Assembly (NCBI GenBank): GCA_027694045.1
Contig: JAQEWB010000001.1
Location: forward strand, 868,001 to 932,000
Length of the DNA stretch: 64,000 nt
From: Bacillaceae bacterium OF18-1A
GTDB lineage: Bacteria > Bacillota > Bacilli > Bacillales > Bacillaceae_G
Direction: 5' to 3'
Below the pieces are notes generated by a model. That model did no database searches, had not been told where the DNA came from, and was given only the letters and a program-made list of their open reading frames with translations. The translations under genes and the position numbers were made by a program. Below are positions 44,320-52,749 of the stretch, one piece after another. How positions within the stretch are numbered: the stretch's first letter is position 1; the number at the start of each line of letters is the position of its first letter.

Positions 44320-45783
44320 TTACTCATTTACCTGTATCGCTACACGAACTCCAGATTCTATCGCACCTTGAATCCATCCGTGATATAACGTTGTATGATC
44401 TCCAGCAAAGAGTATTCTCCCTTCTGGTTTTACAATCGCTGGTTGTAACTCAGACTCTTGACCAGCTTGAAATAGCGCAAATCCTCCAAGCGCATATGGA
44501 TCCAATGTCCAACTTTTTGATATTCCCGACACGAATTCATCATACACTTGACCACCTAATATCGTCGCTAAATTTTGTAGTGTATAATAGATACGATCCC
44601 CCTTCGATAAACCATCCCATAACAACGCATCATAAGACCATGTATAGCTTCCTAACATCATAGCAGGTCCTTGTTCTCCAATTCCATGACTTGGATAATA
44701 GGCGTAACGAATTGGTAAATCCGTTATAATTCTGCCACCTAACTGTCCTTGTTCTTCCCAAAATCGACTTTTAAATTGCATCCCTATTTTCGTCGCAGGC
44801 ATATAATGCAATTCACGAATCGCCTTCCACTTCGCATGTGATATAGAATCAAACGGATCTATTTCCACAAAACGCATTGTCGAAAACGGAATCGTCACAA
44901 TAACCAAATCTCCTGTAATACTACTATATTCAAAAGTTTCCTCATTCCGATAGAAAGCTGTCACACCATTATCATGTTGATGTAGTTTCATTAATTTTTG
45001 ATTATATATAATATTTTCTTCTAATTGTGGTAAAAAAGACTTTGGCAACCTATCATTTCCACCAGTTATTTCACAAAACCCGCTCTCCTCTTGCATAATG
45101 TATAAAAAACGTAACGTCTCAACGAATGACCTTTCTAGAAAGCCTTCTAAATCTAATAAAACACCAATCATCTCAATTGCTACTGGCGAAAAATACGTAT
45201 TATATTGATATGGATGATACTTTAGAAACTGCCCTGTAGAGTACCTCCCAAAATCCTTTACTACAACATCCCAATTTTTCTCTGGGTTCTTTTTTATAAA
45301 ATTTATAATAGGCTGTACTGCTAATAGTAATAATTCCTCAGATGTTTTCCCCTCTTCATTCATCCCTACAGGGTATCTTAAAATACTCGGGTCTTTTTCG
45401 TATTGTTTTAATGTCGTTTTCCGGCCATTTACGTATATAATATCTGTCTCATTTCTATTAATAAACGGACTTACCTGTAGCCCAAACTTTCTTATATATG
45501 CCATCGTTAACGTGTGTGAATACGGAATCCTCATCGCCCCAACATCTAAATATACGCCAGCATCCTCCATTCTAATTGTCTCTATGCGACCACCTATACG
45601 GTTGTTTGCTTCAAAAATCTTCACTTCATGTCCTGCATCCTTTAATAAAGACGCCGAAACTAATCCGGCCATACCAGCTCCTACTACAATAATTTGTTTC
45701 GGACGTGTCGTCTTCTTCAATCCTTTATCTATAACTTTTAACGTTTCATTCATATCCGTGTTATACATGATATCTTTCTGCAC
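44320..45783 (-). CDS. Flavin monoamine/L-amino acid oxidase family protein
   Basis: 487 residues, GTG start after AAGGGGTGG. FAD-binding Rossmann motif VVGAGMAGLVSASLLKDAGH near 34-53, GGRIETIR (64-71), and the C-terminal FAD motif RILFAGDHTTLYHGWIQGAIESGVR (about 455-479), the monoamine oxidase/L-amino acid oxidase layout. Oxidises an amine with oxygen, giving H2O2. No export signal is seen, so it is presumably cytoplasmic. Substrate not predictable. Confidence 0.9.
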   Translation of the reverse strand: MQKDIMYNTDMNETLKVIDKGLKKTTRPKQIIVVGAGMAGLVSASLLKDAGHEVKIFEANNRIGGRIETIRMEDAGVYLDVGAMRIPYSHTLTMAYIRKFGLQVSPFINRNETDIIYVNGRKTTLKQYEKDPSILRYPVGMNEEGKTSEELLLLAVQPIINFIKKNPEKNWDVVVKDFGRYSTGQFLKYHPYQYNTYFSPVAIEMIGVLLDLEGFLERSFVETLRFLYIMQEESGFCEITGGNDRLPKSFLPQLEENIIYNQKLMKLHQHDNGVTAFYRNEETFEYSSITGDLVIVTIPFSTMRFVEIDPFDSISHAKWKAIRELHYMPATKIGMQFKSRFWEEQGQLGGRIITDLPIRYAYYPSHGIGEQGPAMMLGSYTWSYDALLWDGLSKGDRIYYTLQNLATILGGQVYDEFVSGISKSWTLDPYALGGFALFQAGQESELQPAIVKPEGRILFAGDHTTLYHGWIQGAIESGVRVAIQVNE

Positions 45784-45962
45784 AATTCCACCCCTTACTT
45801 CGTAAAATGGGCCATTAGTGGTTTAGTGCATTTTATTCATCTATTTGCTTAAACATAACACGATAGCACTCGGAATATTAACTAAAAATACATAAAGGCA
45901 TAGCTCTCACATCTCCTCATACTTCGTATACTACAGCAACTGTAACGAAGGAGTGACTAAAA

Positions 45963-46061
45963 TTGAAACGTGCTTATGATCACCATGCTACAAAAGAGCA
46001 TTTAAAACTTTCAAACATAAAACTTAATAATATGAAATTATCTAAAAAAACGAACAAGTAA
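45963..46061 (+). CDS. Putative micro-protein, 32 residues
   Basis: TTG start 7 bases after GAAGGAGTGA; product MKRAYDHHATKEHLKLSNIK continuing LNNMKLSKKTNK, strongly basic and hydrophilic, with no membrane segment. No family recognised. Its stop TAA coincides with the degenerate first ATAAA-like bases of a bcr1-like repeat. Support is only the ribosome site and frame length, so confidence is low. Confidence 0.4.
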   Translation: MKRAYDHHATKEHLKLSNIKLNNMKLSKKTNK

Positions 46062-46168
46062 AGTAAAACTTTATTCCACCCTCACCAATCGGACTTTTAC
46101 AGGCAGCCCAGTCCTCCCCACCTTATTTACTTTCGCTGAATTTTGAGATGGGGAGACAGCGGGATAAA
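46058..46168 (+). repeat. bcr1-like repeat, degenerate 111 bp variant
   Basis: Begins GTAAAGTAAAACTTTA, keeps the CTCACCAATCGGACTTTTAC core and TTTCGCTGAATTTTGAG, and ends AGCGGGATAAA. It lacks the left hairpin segment present in the full copies. Confidence 0.75.
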
Positions 46169-46264
46169 ATTATCCGTTTTTCATTTTGAGCATTTTATTA
46201 CGCATTTTTCGTAAGTAAATATATAATAGGATGTACATTAAGATTGAATTGAGAGGTATAGTCT

Positions 46265-47266
46265 ATGATCAAATTAAGTGTGTTAGATCAATCACCGATT
46301 TCAGATGGTAGTACAGCAATTGAAGCTTTTTCACATACAGTTACACTTGCTCAAGAAATTGAAAAGCTAGGGTTCACACGCTTTTGGGTATCCGAACACC
46401 ATAATTCTGTAAGCCTTGCTGGTTCAAGCCCAGAAATACTTATTTCTCATATTGCAGCGAAAACAGATCATATTAGAGTTGGTTCAGGTGGTGTTATGTT
46501 GCCGCACTATAGTCCTTATAAAGTAGCCGAGAATTTTCGCGTTTTAGAAGCACTTTATCCAAACCGTATCGATCTCGGTGTTGGACGAGCTCCTGGTGGC
46601 ATGCCAATAGCTACTCGCGCACTACAAGAAGGAAAAATGGTTTCACTTGATCAATATCCAGAACAAATTGCAGATGTTGCAATGTATTTACACGATCGAG
46701 TACCTGAAAACCACCATTATGCAAATTTAAAGGCTACTCCAGTGATTCCAACATCTCCTGAAATGTGGATGCTTGGTTCTAGCGGCGAAAGTGCTAAAAT
46801 TGCAGCCCATAACGGAGCTTCTTTTGCATTTGCACAATTTATTAATGGCTTCGGTGGACCTGAAGTAATGAAGGCTTATCAAGAACAATTCCAACCTTCT
46901 TATTTAGGAGATAAACCAAAATCAATCGTTGCTATTTTCGTTATTTGTGGAGAAACAAATGAAGAAGCGGAAAAAATCGCTTCTAGTTTAGATTTATCAA
47001 TCTTATTATTAGAACAAGGAAAAAGGACGACTGGCACACCTTCTATCGAAACTGCTCAAAATTATTCATATAGCGCATATGATCTATTCCGTATAAAAGA
47101 AAATCGTCAACGTATGATTGTCGGTGATCCGGCTTCTGTGAAAGAAAAAATAATAGATTTAAGCAAATCGTATAATACTGACGAGTTTATGATTGTCACG
47201 ATTACGCATCAATTTGAACATAAGTTAAATTCTTATCGCTTACTAGCAGATGCTTTTAATTTATAA
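46265..47266 (+). CDS. LLM class flavin-dependent oxidoreductase
   Basis: 333 residues starting MIKLSVLDQSPISDGSTAIE, the bacterial luciferase-like monooxygenase opening. FRVLEALYPNRIDLGVGRAPGG (about 91-112) and MWMLGSSGESAKIAA fit the TIM-barrel LLM family (YhbW/YceB-like). Uses reduced flavin and oxygen on an unknown substrate. GAGAGG ribosome site. Monocistronic. Confidence 0.92.
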   Translation: MIKLSVLDQSPISDGSTAIEAFSHTVTLAQEIEKLGFTRFWVSEHHNSVSLAGSSPEILISHIAAKTDHIRVGSGGVMLPHYSPYKVAENFRVLEALYPNRIDLGVGRAPGGMPIATRALQEGKMVSLDQYPEQIADVAMYLHDRVPENHHYANLKATPVIPTSPEMWMLGSSGESAKIAAHNGASFAFAQFINGFGGPEVMKAYQEQFQPSYLGDKPKSIVAIFVICGETNEEAEKIASSLDLSILLLEQGKRTTGTPSIETAQNYSYSAYDLFRIKENRQRMIVGDPASVKEKIIDLSKSYNTDEFMIVTITHQFEHKLNSYRLLADAFNL

Positions 47267-47268
47267 GA

Positions 47269-47306
47269 AAAGGGAGATACATCAATTATGATGCATCTCC
47301 CTTTTT
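47269..47306. terminator. Bidirectional terminator, LLM gene / hydrolase remnant
   Basis: Stem GGGAGATACATC / GATGCATCTCCC followed by TTTTTT on the plus strand. Confidence 0.85.
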
Positions 47307-47308
47307 TA

Positions 47309-47632
47309 CTACTTATTACTTTTACCTTCTATATATTCAATAGCCTCTTTTAATAATTCATCAAAGTGATTAGGATAATCATGATTTAAGTTAGGTACAA
47401 CTTTATACTTATGCTCTACATTCTTATCCCTTAATAATTGTACAAATTGCTGCGTACATTCGAAACAATCGTCATCTTGATCGCCGCACACTATATATCC
47501 CTTTATATGCTTATCCTGTAGCACTCCGAGCAACTCACTCCATTCTTCAATCTTTGGAAGCCATGGTGCCATAAAAATAAAACCTTTCATATCGCCATTC
47601 CCCCACAAGCTTTTATAATATTTATTTTTCAA
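47309..47632 (-). pseudogene. C-terminal fragment of an alpha/beta hydrolase
   Basis: Up to 107 codons (start at a TTG; an ATG at 47590 has GGGGGAA upstream). It contains the late half of a hydrolase: GFIFMAPWLPKIEEW, GYIVCGDQDDDC (the catalytic Asp strand) and VVPNLNHDYP (the catalytic His). The nucleophile elbow (G-x-S-x-G) and the first strands are missing, and the frame is closed just upstream. I infer a truncated gene; the retained ribosome site means a short product is possible. Confidence 0.65.
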
Positions 47633-47712
47633 ACTTTATATTTACTCTTTCTTATCCAATAGGTGTAGTATAAATGTAAGTAGAGACTGAAAAATCAATA
47701 TTTTAACAACCC

Positions 47713-47743
47713 AAAAAAAGACAACAATATATTTATTGTTGTT
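47713..47743 (-). terminator. Terminator of the DUF3939-like gene
   Basis: Stem ACAACAAT / ATTGTTGT followed by TTTTTTT on the minus strand. Confidence 0.85.
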
Positions 47744-47753
47744 TTCATTACAT

Positions 47754-48209
47754 CTATACGCTCTTCTGTATTTTTCTATCTGGTTTACTTGAAACTAAGT
47801 AGTGTTTTTCTGAAATATATAAGTCTCTTTTTAATATACGACTTAAGTAAGGACCTAGTTTCATTCCACATATGAGGCGATCTTCATTACCCTCAACAAT
47901 TGGGAATATTTCCTTCTCTGTTACGTATTGATCTACCGCTTTTTGAACGATATCAATTTCTTTAACCAGGTTTAAATTTTCTTCTGTATGTTCAAATACC
48001 TCAAGCGTTTCCTTCGTGATAAGAAAAAGATTCGTTGGAAATGCAGGTAAATAAGGCTTTAACAAATCATAATTCACTGTATAATCATCATTTACTAATA
48101 CTGTATAAACAATATTAGCATTTTTTTCCAGAAACTTAGCCATCGCTTGTTCTAATTCATCTTTCGTAATTTCCCGTTCTTCTTTTCCAGTTCTGAAAAA
48201 GCGAAACAT
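47754..48209 (-). CDS. Hypothetical protein (DUF3939-like)
   Basis: 151 residues, soluble, alpha/beta, start MFRFFRTGKEEREITKDELE after AAAGGGAGGCGATGCG. No signal peptide or membrane segment. A Cys in RLICGMKLGPYLSRILKRD is the only one. I think it belongs to DUF3939, but that is from memory of the opening motif and could be wrong. Function unknown. Monocistronic. Confidence 0.65.
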   Translation of the reverse strand: MFRFFRTGKEEREITKDELEQAMAKFLEKNANIVYTVLVNDDYTVNYDLLKPYLPAFPTNLFLITKETLEVFEHTEENLNLVKEIDIVQKAVDQYVTEKEIFPIVEGNEDRLICGMKLGPYLSRILKRDLYISEKHYLVSSKPDRKIQKSV

Positions 48210-48262
48210 CGCATCGCCTCCCTTTTACTATATTATACCATAAAGAAAAACTGAAAAATCAC

Positions 48263-48299
48263 AAAAAAACCATTGAAAGAATTTTTCAATGGTTTTTTT
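48263..48299 (-). terminator. Terminator of dps
   Basis: Stem AAAACCATTGAAA / TTTCAATGGTTTT with T-run on the minus strand. Confidence 0.9.
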
Positions 48300-48312
48300 A
48301 ATATATTTATCG

Positions 48313-48756
48313 TTATTTTAAGAATGCACTTAGCATCCATACGTGTTGTTCTAATGTTGTATGAATTGCTAGTAACATATCAGCTGATGTTTCATCGCCA
48401 GCTTCACCAGCAATTTCCATTCCCTCTTTTAATTCTTGAATAAGTGCAGAGTAATCATTTACTAATGTTTGCACCATTTCTTCTGCAGATTCTTTGCTTG
48501 TCCCTTCGCTGACACTAGATGTTGCAAGATATTCTTTCATTGTTGCTAGCGGTTTACCTTCTAGCGCTAAAATACGTTCTGCCAACTCATCAACATACGT
48601 TCCAGCTTCATTATAAAACTCTTCAAATTTCTCATGTAATGTAAAGAAGTGTGGCCCTGTCACATACCAGTGATAATTATGTAGCTTTACATATAACACA
48701 TTCCAGTTTGCTACCTGCTTGTTCAATACTTCAACAACATTTGTTTTCGTACCCAT
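48313..48756 (-). CDS. dps: Dps-family ferritin-like protein
   Basis: 147 residues from ATG 48756 (AGAGGAGTGG upstream). The ferroxidase ligands are in KLHNYHWYV (about 24-32) and [20 protein letters not shown] (51-70), the Dps signature. Forms a 12-subunit shell that stores iron and protects DNA from Fenton damage. The frame upstream is open for 7 codons only. A bcr1-like repeat begins 24 bases before the ATG, so any promoter lies within or beyond the repeat. Confidence 0.93.
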   Translation of the reverse strand: MGTKTNVVEVLNKQVANWNVLYVKLHNYHWYVTGPHFFTLHEKFEEFYNEAGTYVDELAERILALEGKPLATMKEYLATSSVSEGTSKESAEEMVQTLVNDYSALIQELKEGMEIAGEAGDETSADMLLAIHTTLEQHVWMLSAFLK

Positions 48757-48780
48757 ACAATCCACTCCTCTAATCATTTT

Positions 48781-48939
48781 ATAAAGTGAAACTTTAATCA
48801 GTGGGGGTTTTGTCCATCTCCTACTGATTATTAGCCCTCACCAATCGGGCATTTACGGGCAGTTGCCTCCCACCTAACTTCCTCGTATGCGCCGAATTTT
48901 GAGGCGGGAGTTTTACTGCCCGGCGAATAGCGGGATAAA
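48781..48939 (+). repeat. bcr1-like repeat, full-length copy next to dps
   Basis: 159 bp from ATAAAGTGAAACTTTAATC to GCGAATAGCGGGATAAA. Reads on the plus strand, opposite to dps. Confidence 0.9.
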
Positions 48940-49141
48940 TTAACCTAATTACATTTTACCATACATTTCCTAACCTTTTCGAACGATTGGCTCATATGTA
49001 ACAAAGTTTTAACACCTTTAATATTTCCCTAACATCATATAATTCATGTGTTTTTTTCAACTATTTCACACGTCTAATTGTCCAAGCTCACACATATGCA
49101 TTATAGTAAGTCAAGCTCATCATAGAAGAAAGAGGGATAAC

Positions 49142-50182
49142 ATGGACAATCAACAATGGCAAGTAGCAAAGAAAGTTGCTGCTACTTATATCGGAACTGT
49201 CGTTGGAGCTGGATTTGCTACTGGGCGAGAAATTGTTGAATTTTTTACAGTGAACGGATTATACGGAACAATTGGCATATGTGTAAGTGGATTTTTTTTT
49301 ATTTGGCTCGGCACAAAGATGATGCTACTTTCTTCACAAATCGGGGCATTTTCAGCTCAAGAATTTAACAAATATTTATTTGGAGATGTATTCGGAAATG
49401 TCGTAAACACATTATTATTACTCGTATTATTTGGTGTAACAAGTGTTATGCTATCAGGGGCTGGAGCTGTATTTGAAGAGCAACTTCGTTTACCAAGGCA
49501 GCTCGGTATCTTCATTACGATTATCGCCTGTCTCATCATAGGTAGCCGTGGATTACAAGGTGTATTTGAAGTAAATACACTTGTCGTGCCTATTATGATG
49601 ATTTTTATTATAGGACTTGCTATTACAACCTTTTTCCATGGTGGAACTCCTATTAATAACACTATTCCTGCAGAGAATTGGAATATGAAGTGGATTACTA
49701 GTCCTATTACATATGTCGCCTTAAATCTTTCTCTCGCCCAAAGTGTTCTCGTCCCGTTAGCAAGTGAAGTAAAAGATCGAAAAGCCATTTTATGGGGTGG
49801 AATTTTAGGTGGTGCAGGACTTTGTTTTATTTTATTATGTAGCCATTTAGCTATCTTATCAGTTGAACAATTCTATCAATATAACATCCCAATGGCTGAA
49901 GTTGTAAGAAGGTTCAATGCAACTTTCCACTTTTTCTTCGTTCTTATTATTTTCGGTGAAGTGTTCACAACTTTAGTCGGAAATGTATTCGGAATGACAA
50001 AACAAATGCAATCCATCACAGGATGGAAAAATAACAATATTATTATCTTCATCTTACTAATTAGTTATTGCTTCAGTTACATTGGTTACAGCGAGTTACT
50101 CCACATTCTATATCCTGTCATCGGGTGGGTAAGCATCGTTCTACTTCCAATCATTGCTTTTAAACAAATTCAAAAAACATAA
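49142..50182 (+). CDS. YkvI family membrane transporter
   Basis: 346 residues from ATG 49142 after AGAGGG; the frame extends 32 codons upstream without a ribosome site. About 10-11 hydrophobic helices with the opening KVAATYIGTVVGAGFATGREIVEFF (about 9-33), a broken helix with GVGAGFATG typical of the APC/LeuT fold. YkvI proteins are predicted sodium-coupled transporters of unknown substrate. Closed by a strong bidirectional terminator. Confidence 0.88.
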   Translation: MDNQQWQVAKKVAATYIGTVVGAGFATGREIVEFFTVNGLYGTIGICVSGFFFIWLGTKMMLLSSQIGAFSAQEFNKYLFGDVFGNVVNTLLLLVLFGVTSVMLSGAGAVFEEQLRLPRQLGIFITIIACLIIGSRGLQGVFEVNTLVVPIMMIFIIGLAITTFFHGGTPINNTIPAENWNMKWITSPITYVALNLSLAQSVLVPLASEVKDRKAILWGGILGGAGLCFILLCSHLAILSVEQFYQYNIPMAEVVRRFNATFHFFFVLIIFGEVFTTLVGNVFGMTKQMQSITGWKNNNIIIFILLISYCFSYIGYSELLHILYPVIGWVSIVLLPIIAFKQIQKT

Positions 50183-50215
50183 AAAAGCATCCATATTATT
50201 GGATGCTTTTTTATG
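50182..50215. terminator. Bidirectional terminator, YkvI gene / 50217 gene
   Basis: Stem AAAAAGCATCCA / TGGATGCTTTTT between convergent genes. Confidence 0.9.
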
Positions 50216-50216
50216 T

Positions 50217-50582
50217 TCATTCGCAATCATCACATACTTCCCAATACGGCCCCATTTCCAATGCCAAATGCGGTATTAATTGCAATCGGATCATTCGACT
50301 AGGCATGCGTTCTAATACGAATTGAATGCCTTCTTCATCTTCATCTAATTCAACTTTTGAAATAGCAATTCTTTGCATAGTTGAAATGGGAATGCCATCT
50401 TTATATAAAGTAATTTTCACCTCATCATATTCATTAAAATACAATTCAACACTCATTTTCTTTTTTAACATTTCATCTACAATTTCATACGTATCACTTT
50501 GTTCTTGGATTATATATTTCCAGCCACCTCTATCTTCTTTCGGAGCTGTTTGAAATAATGTCACTAAATCCTCGTATAGCAT
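50217..50582 (-). CDS. Hypothetical protein, next to an IS607-type element
   Basis: 121 residues, acidic, beta-rich with a Cys-Asp-Asp-Cys end (WEVCDDCE). No known family. No ribosome site is visible before the ATG at 50582, and the element's 3' region begins directly upstream, so the insertion may have cut the gene from its own promoter or shortened it. It could be expressed from the element or be inert. Confidence 0.6.
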   Translation of the reverse strand: MLYEDLVTLFQTAPKEDRGGWKYIIQEQSDTYEIVDEMLKKKMSVELYFNEYDEVKITLYKDGIPISTMQRIAISKVELDEDEEGIQFVLERMPSRMIRLQLIPHLALEMGPYWEVCDDCE

Positions 50583-50743
50583 AAGATAACCGTTGCCATA
50601 AACTTATAAAAATCTATAAATTTTGTTTATTTCCCTGTTCTACGTGTCCGATTTCGCAGAAGCTACTTTCGTTTGATACAACACTCCGAGGGCGTAAATT
50701 TGGATACAACGAATCCTACATATTAGCAGTAACGTTTTAGGTG
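50583..50743 (-). ncRNA. Candidate omega-RNA / right-end region of the IS607-type element
   Basis: The non-coding stretch right after the tnpB stop. In active TnpB systems the guide (omega) RNA is transcribed from this position, from the end of tnpB through the element's right end, with the guide just beyond. Position fits; I could not fold it or identify the exact end. Confidence 0.4.
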
Positions 50744-51862
50744 TTAGCTTGCTAATTCGTACCGTGACAAATTGATAGCTGCATTTAAATCCCTATCCAT
50801 TTCATGACCACAAGTACATTTGTATATGCGATCAGAAAGTTTTAGTTCTTTTTTGATACTTCCGCAATTCGAACACATTTTTGAAGAGGGATACCATTTA
50901 TCAGCTTCTATACATTCAATACCATATTTTTCACACTTGTATTGAATTTGTCTTTTGAACGCATATAAACACTGCTTCGCAATCGCTTTAGCTACGTGTC
51001 TATTCTTCATCAGACCTTTGATATGCAACGTCTCCATCACAATACGAAATGGCTTGGTTTTCACAATTTCGCTCGTTGATTGGTGAAGATGATTCTTTCT
51101 GATATTTGATAACCTTCTATGTAGTTGTCGTATCTCTTTCTCGATTTTTATAATGTTGCTTGTTTTGACAAAACGGTTTCCCTCCTTATTCATTTCATAT
51201 TTACGAGAAACTTGACGCTGCAACCTCCGAAGGCGTTTCTCTGCCTGTCTTACCACTTTTGTTTTGTTGATATTGTTCTTTTTCTGACCATCAGAACAAT
51301 ATGCTAATTCTTTGATCCCAATATCTATCCCTAATACAACATCAGTTAACTTCTCTTTTGTAAACTCCTGTTCAATACCGACAGATAAATACCAATACTT
51401 ACCATCAAAGCTAACGCGTGGATTAAAGTACTTAACCCCTACAGGTAACTTTTCGGATGTTTTTACCCAGCCAACTTTCTCAATCAAAACTTGTTTTTCT
51501 TTTACTTTTAACTTGAGGTTATCATTGTAGAAAGAGGGTTTTGATTTCCTTCTGCTTTTGAATCGTGGTTTATCAGCCAATCCCTTGAAAAATCGTTTAT
51601 ATGCTTCACAGGCATCTTTGATTGCTTGTTTGGCTATATTATTTGAAACATCATACAACCAAGCATATTCTTCAATCTGTTTTAATGCGGTTAATTCTTT
51701 CCGTAAAAAACCGTCTGATATGAACTTTCCGCCATTCTTATAATTCTCTTCTTGCTTCACCAGTGTCCAATTATAAGCCCATCTTGCCGTACCAACAGAT
51801 TTCCAAAGTTGAAATTCTTGTTCTTTATTCGGCTTGATTCTCACTTTCTTCGCAAGTATCAT
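50744..51862 (-). CDS. tnpB: TnpB, RNA-guided nuclease of IS607/IS605 type
   Basis: 372 residues from ATG 51862 (MILAKKVRIKPNKEQEF; AAGGAG about 10 bases upstream). RuvC-like catalytic residues all present: D180 in GIDIGIKEL, E277 in VMETLHIKGL and D358 in DRDLNAAIN; the zinc finger is C330/C333 and C349/C351. TnpB proteins cut DNA guided by an omega RNA made from the element's right end. The frame is also fused upstream to the tnpA remnant, giving a 413-residue ORF. No stop or frameshift, so it may be active. Confidence 0.9.
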   Translation of the reverse strand: MILAKKVRIKPNKEQEFQLWKSVGTARWAYNWTLVKQEENYKNGGKFISDGFLRKELTALKQIEEYAWLYDVSNNIAKQAIKDACEAYKRFFKGLADKPRFKSRRKSKPSFYNDNLKLKVKEKQVLIEKVGWVKTSEKLPVGVKYFNPRVSFDGKYWYLSVGIEQEFTKEKLTDVVLGIDIGIKELAYCSDGQKKNNINKTKVVRQAEKRLRRLQRQVSRKYEMNKEGNRFVKTSNIIKIEKEIRQLHRRLSNIRKNHLHQSTSEIVKTKPFRIVMETLHIKGLMKNRHVAKAIAKQCLYAFKRQIQYKCEKYGIECIEADKWYPSSKMCSNCGSIKKELKLSDRIYKCTCGHEMDRDLNAAINLSRYELAS

Positions 51863-51985
51863 TTTCCAACAACTCCTTAACCATCTTCTTCGCTTTATTT
51901 TCCCTTGAAGATAGCAACTGGTTTGCTCTGTCCTACCTGCCTTTTTTGCAAAATCACCAATTGAATATAATTTCAGATTTTTCAT
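51825..51985 (-). pseudogene. Internally deleted tnpA (IS607 serine recombinase)
   Basis: The N-terminus MKNLKLYSIGDFAKKAGRTEQT is the MerR-like DNA-binding start of IS607 TnpA; after a junction near residue 23 the C-terminal end reads, in a different frame, KAKKMVKELLENDTCEESE and stops at 51825, as a normal TnpA does. Full-length TnpA is about 200 residues, so some 150 codons, including the serine recombinase domain, have been deleted out of frame. As a result the N-terminal frame now continues into tnpB. Confidence 0.75.
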
Positions 51986-51999
51986 CCCATGAAACTACG

Positions 52000-52242
52000 T
52001 TACCCCGACGACAATTTTTTCTCTACAAATATTTTATCAATAATTATATATTTTTTTAGATATACACTAACTGTTTCTTCCCCTCTCTTACTAAAAAACG
52101 ATGAGTATTTTATATACCCTTTATCTCTATCACTATCCATATGTATTGTACCATATACTACCGTTTTTACCGTATTCATTTGCTTCATAAGTGCATACAA
52201 GATTGTTGTGAGCACATAAAAAAGAAGAGCGACTTTTGTCAC
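52000..52242 (-). pseudogene. Uncertain 80-codon frame abutting the IS element
   Basis: Beginning at a GTG inside the upstream gene's terminator, so that start is unlikely; an inner start gives MKQMNTVKTVVYGTIHMDSD onward, which has a protein-like pattern. No ribosome site is seen for it. It ends where the insertion begins (VEKKLSSG then stop). I suspect the front part of a gene broken by the insertion, but cannot prove it. Confidence 0.25.
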
Positions 52243-52244
52243 TC
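52218..52244 (-). terminator. Terminator of the small membrane protein gene at 52248
   Basis: Stem GAGTGAC / GTCGCTC (one G-U) followed by TTCTTTTTT on the minus strand. Confidence 0.75.
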
Positions 52245-52247
52245 TCC

Positions 52248-52553
52248 TTAAAAGAATTTCCCTGTAGCGGCTATCACTAACACTATTATTAAAATAGCAA
52301 ATAATAATGAGACAATTAAACTAAAAATCGGCAATGCTTTCTTTTCATTCTTCTTAAATAACAACTTAAAGCTAAGTAATATGTTTACTGGTACAAGTAT
52401 AAAATAAAAATATTTAACAATTTGCACCGAGCTATTCGAAAGTGTTTTTAATATAAACACTTCAATTAGAAAAATAATAAAAAATGAAATACTTAGCCAA
52501 AATGAAACATAACTAAGCCAAGAATGTCTTTTCGTACCCCAATACACTCCCAT
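52248..52553 (-). CDS. Small four-helix membrane protein of unknown function
   Basis: 101 residues, about three to four hydrophobic segments (13-32, 44-62, 74-95), short polar loops with KKNEKK. AAAGGAGAATATT precedes the ATG. No family recognised. Monocistronic with its own terminator. Confidence 0.7.
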   Translation of the reverse strand: MGVYWGTKRHSWLSYVSFWLSISFFIIFLIEVFILKTLSNSSVQIVKYFYFILVPVNILLSFKLLFKKNEKKALPIFSLIVSLLFAILIIVLVIAATGKFF

Positions 52554-52704
52554 AATATTCTCCTTTATTTATATTCTATATGATTATAATTATACACAAA
52601 ATTAACAAATACCTCTATTTTTCGACAAACATTATACAAAATACCGTTTTAAACACGACATGGATACTCTATTAGGAAGCCCCGATCACTCTACTTCTAA
52701 GTAA

Positions 52705-52749
52705 CAAAAAACCGCCCCACTAATAGCATGCTAGTGGGGCGGTCTTTTA
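52705..52749 (-). terminator. Terminator of the chemoreceptor gene
   Basis: Stem ACCGCCCCACTA / TAGTGGGGCGGT followed by TTTTTTG on the minus strand. Confidence 0.9.

Larger units (their letters stand above)
50583..52015 (-). mobile_element. IS607-type element with deleted tnpA and intact tnpB
   Basis: About 1.4 kb, oriented on the minus strand: tnpA remnant, tnpB and a 3' non-coding segment. The IS607 assignment rests on the MerR-like N-terminus of the tnpA remnant (LYSIGDFAKKAGRTEQT) and the tnpA-end/tnpB-start overlap. Exact ends are uncertain: IS607 makes no target duplication, and I place them near 50583 and 52015 only from gene context. Without tnpA it should not move on its own. Confidence 0.7.
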
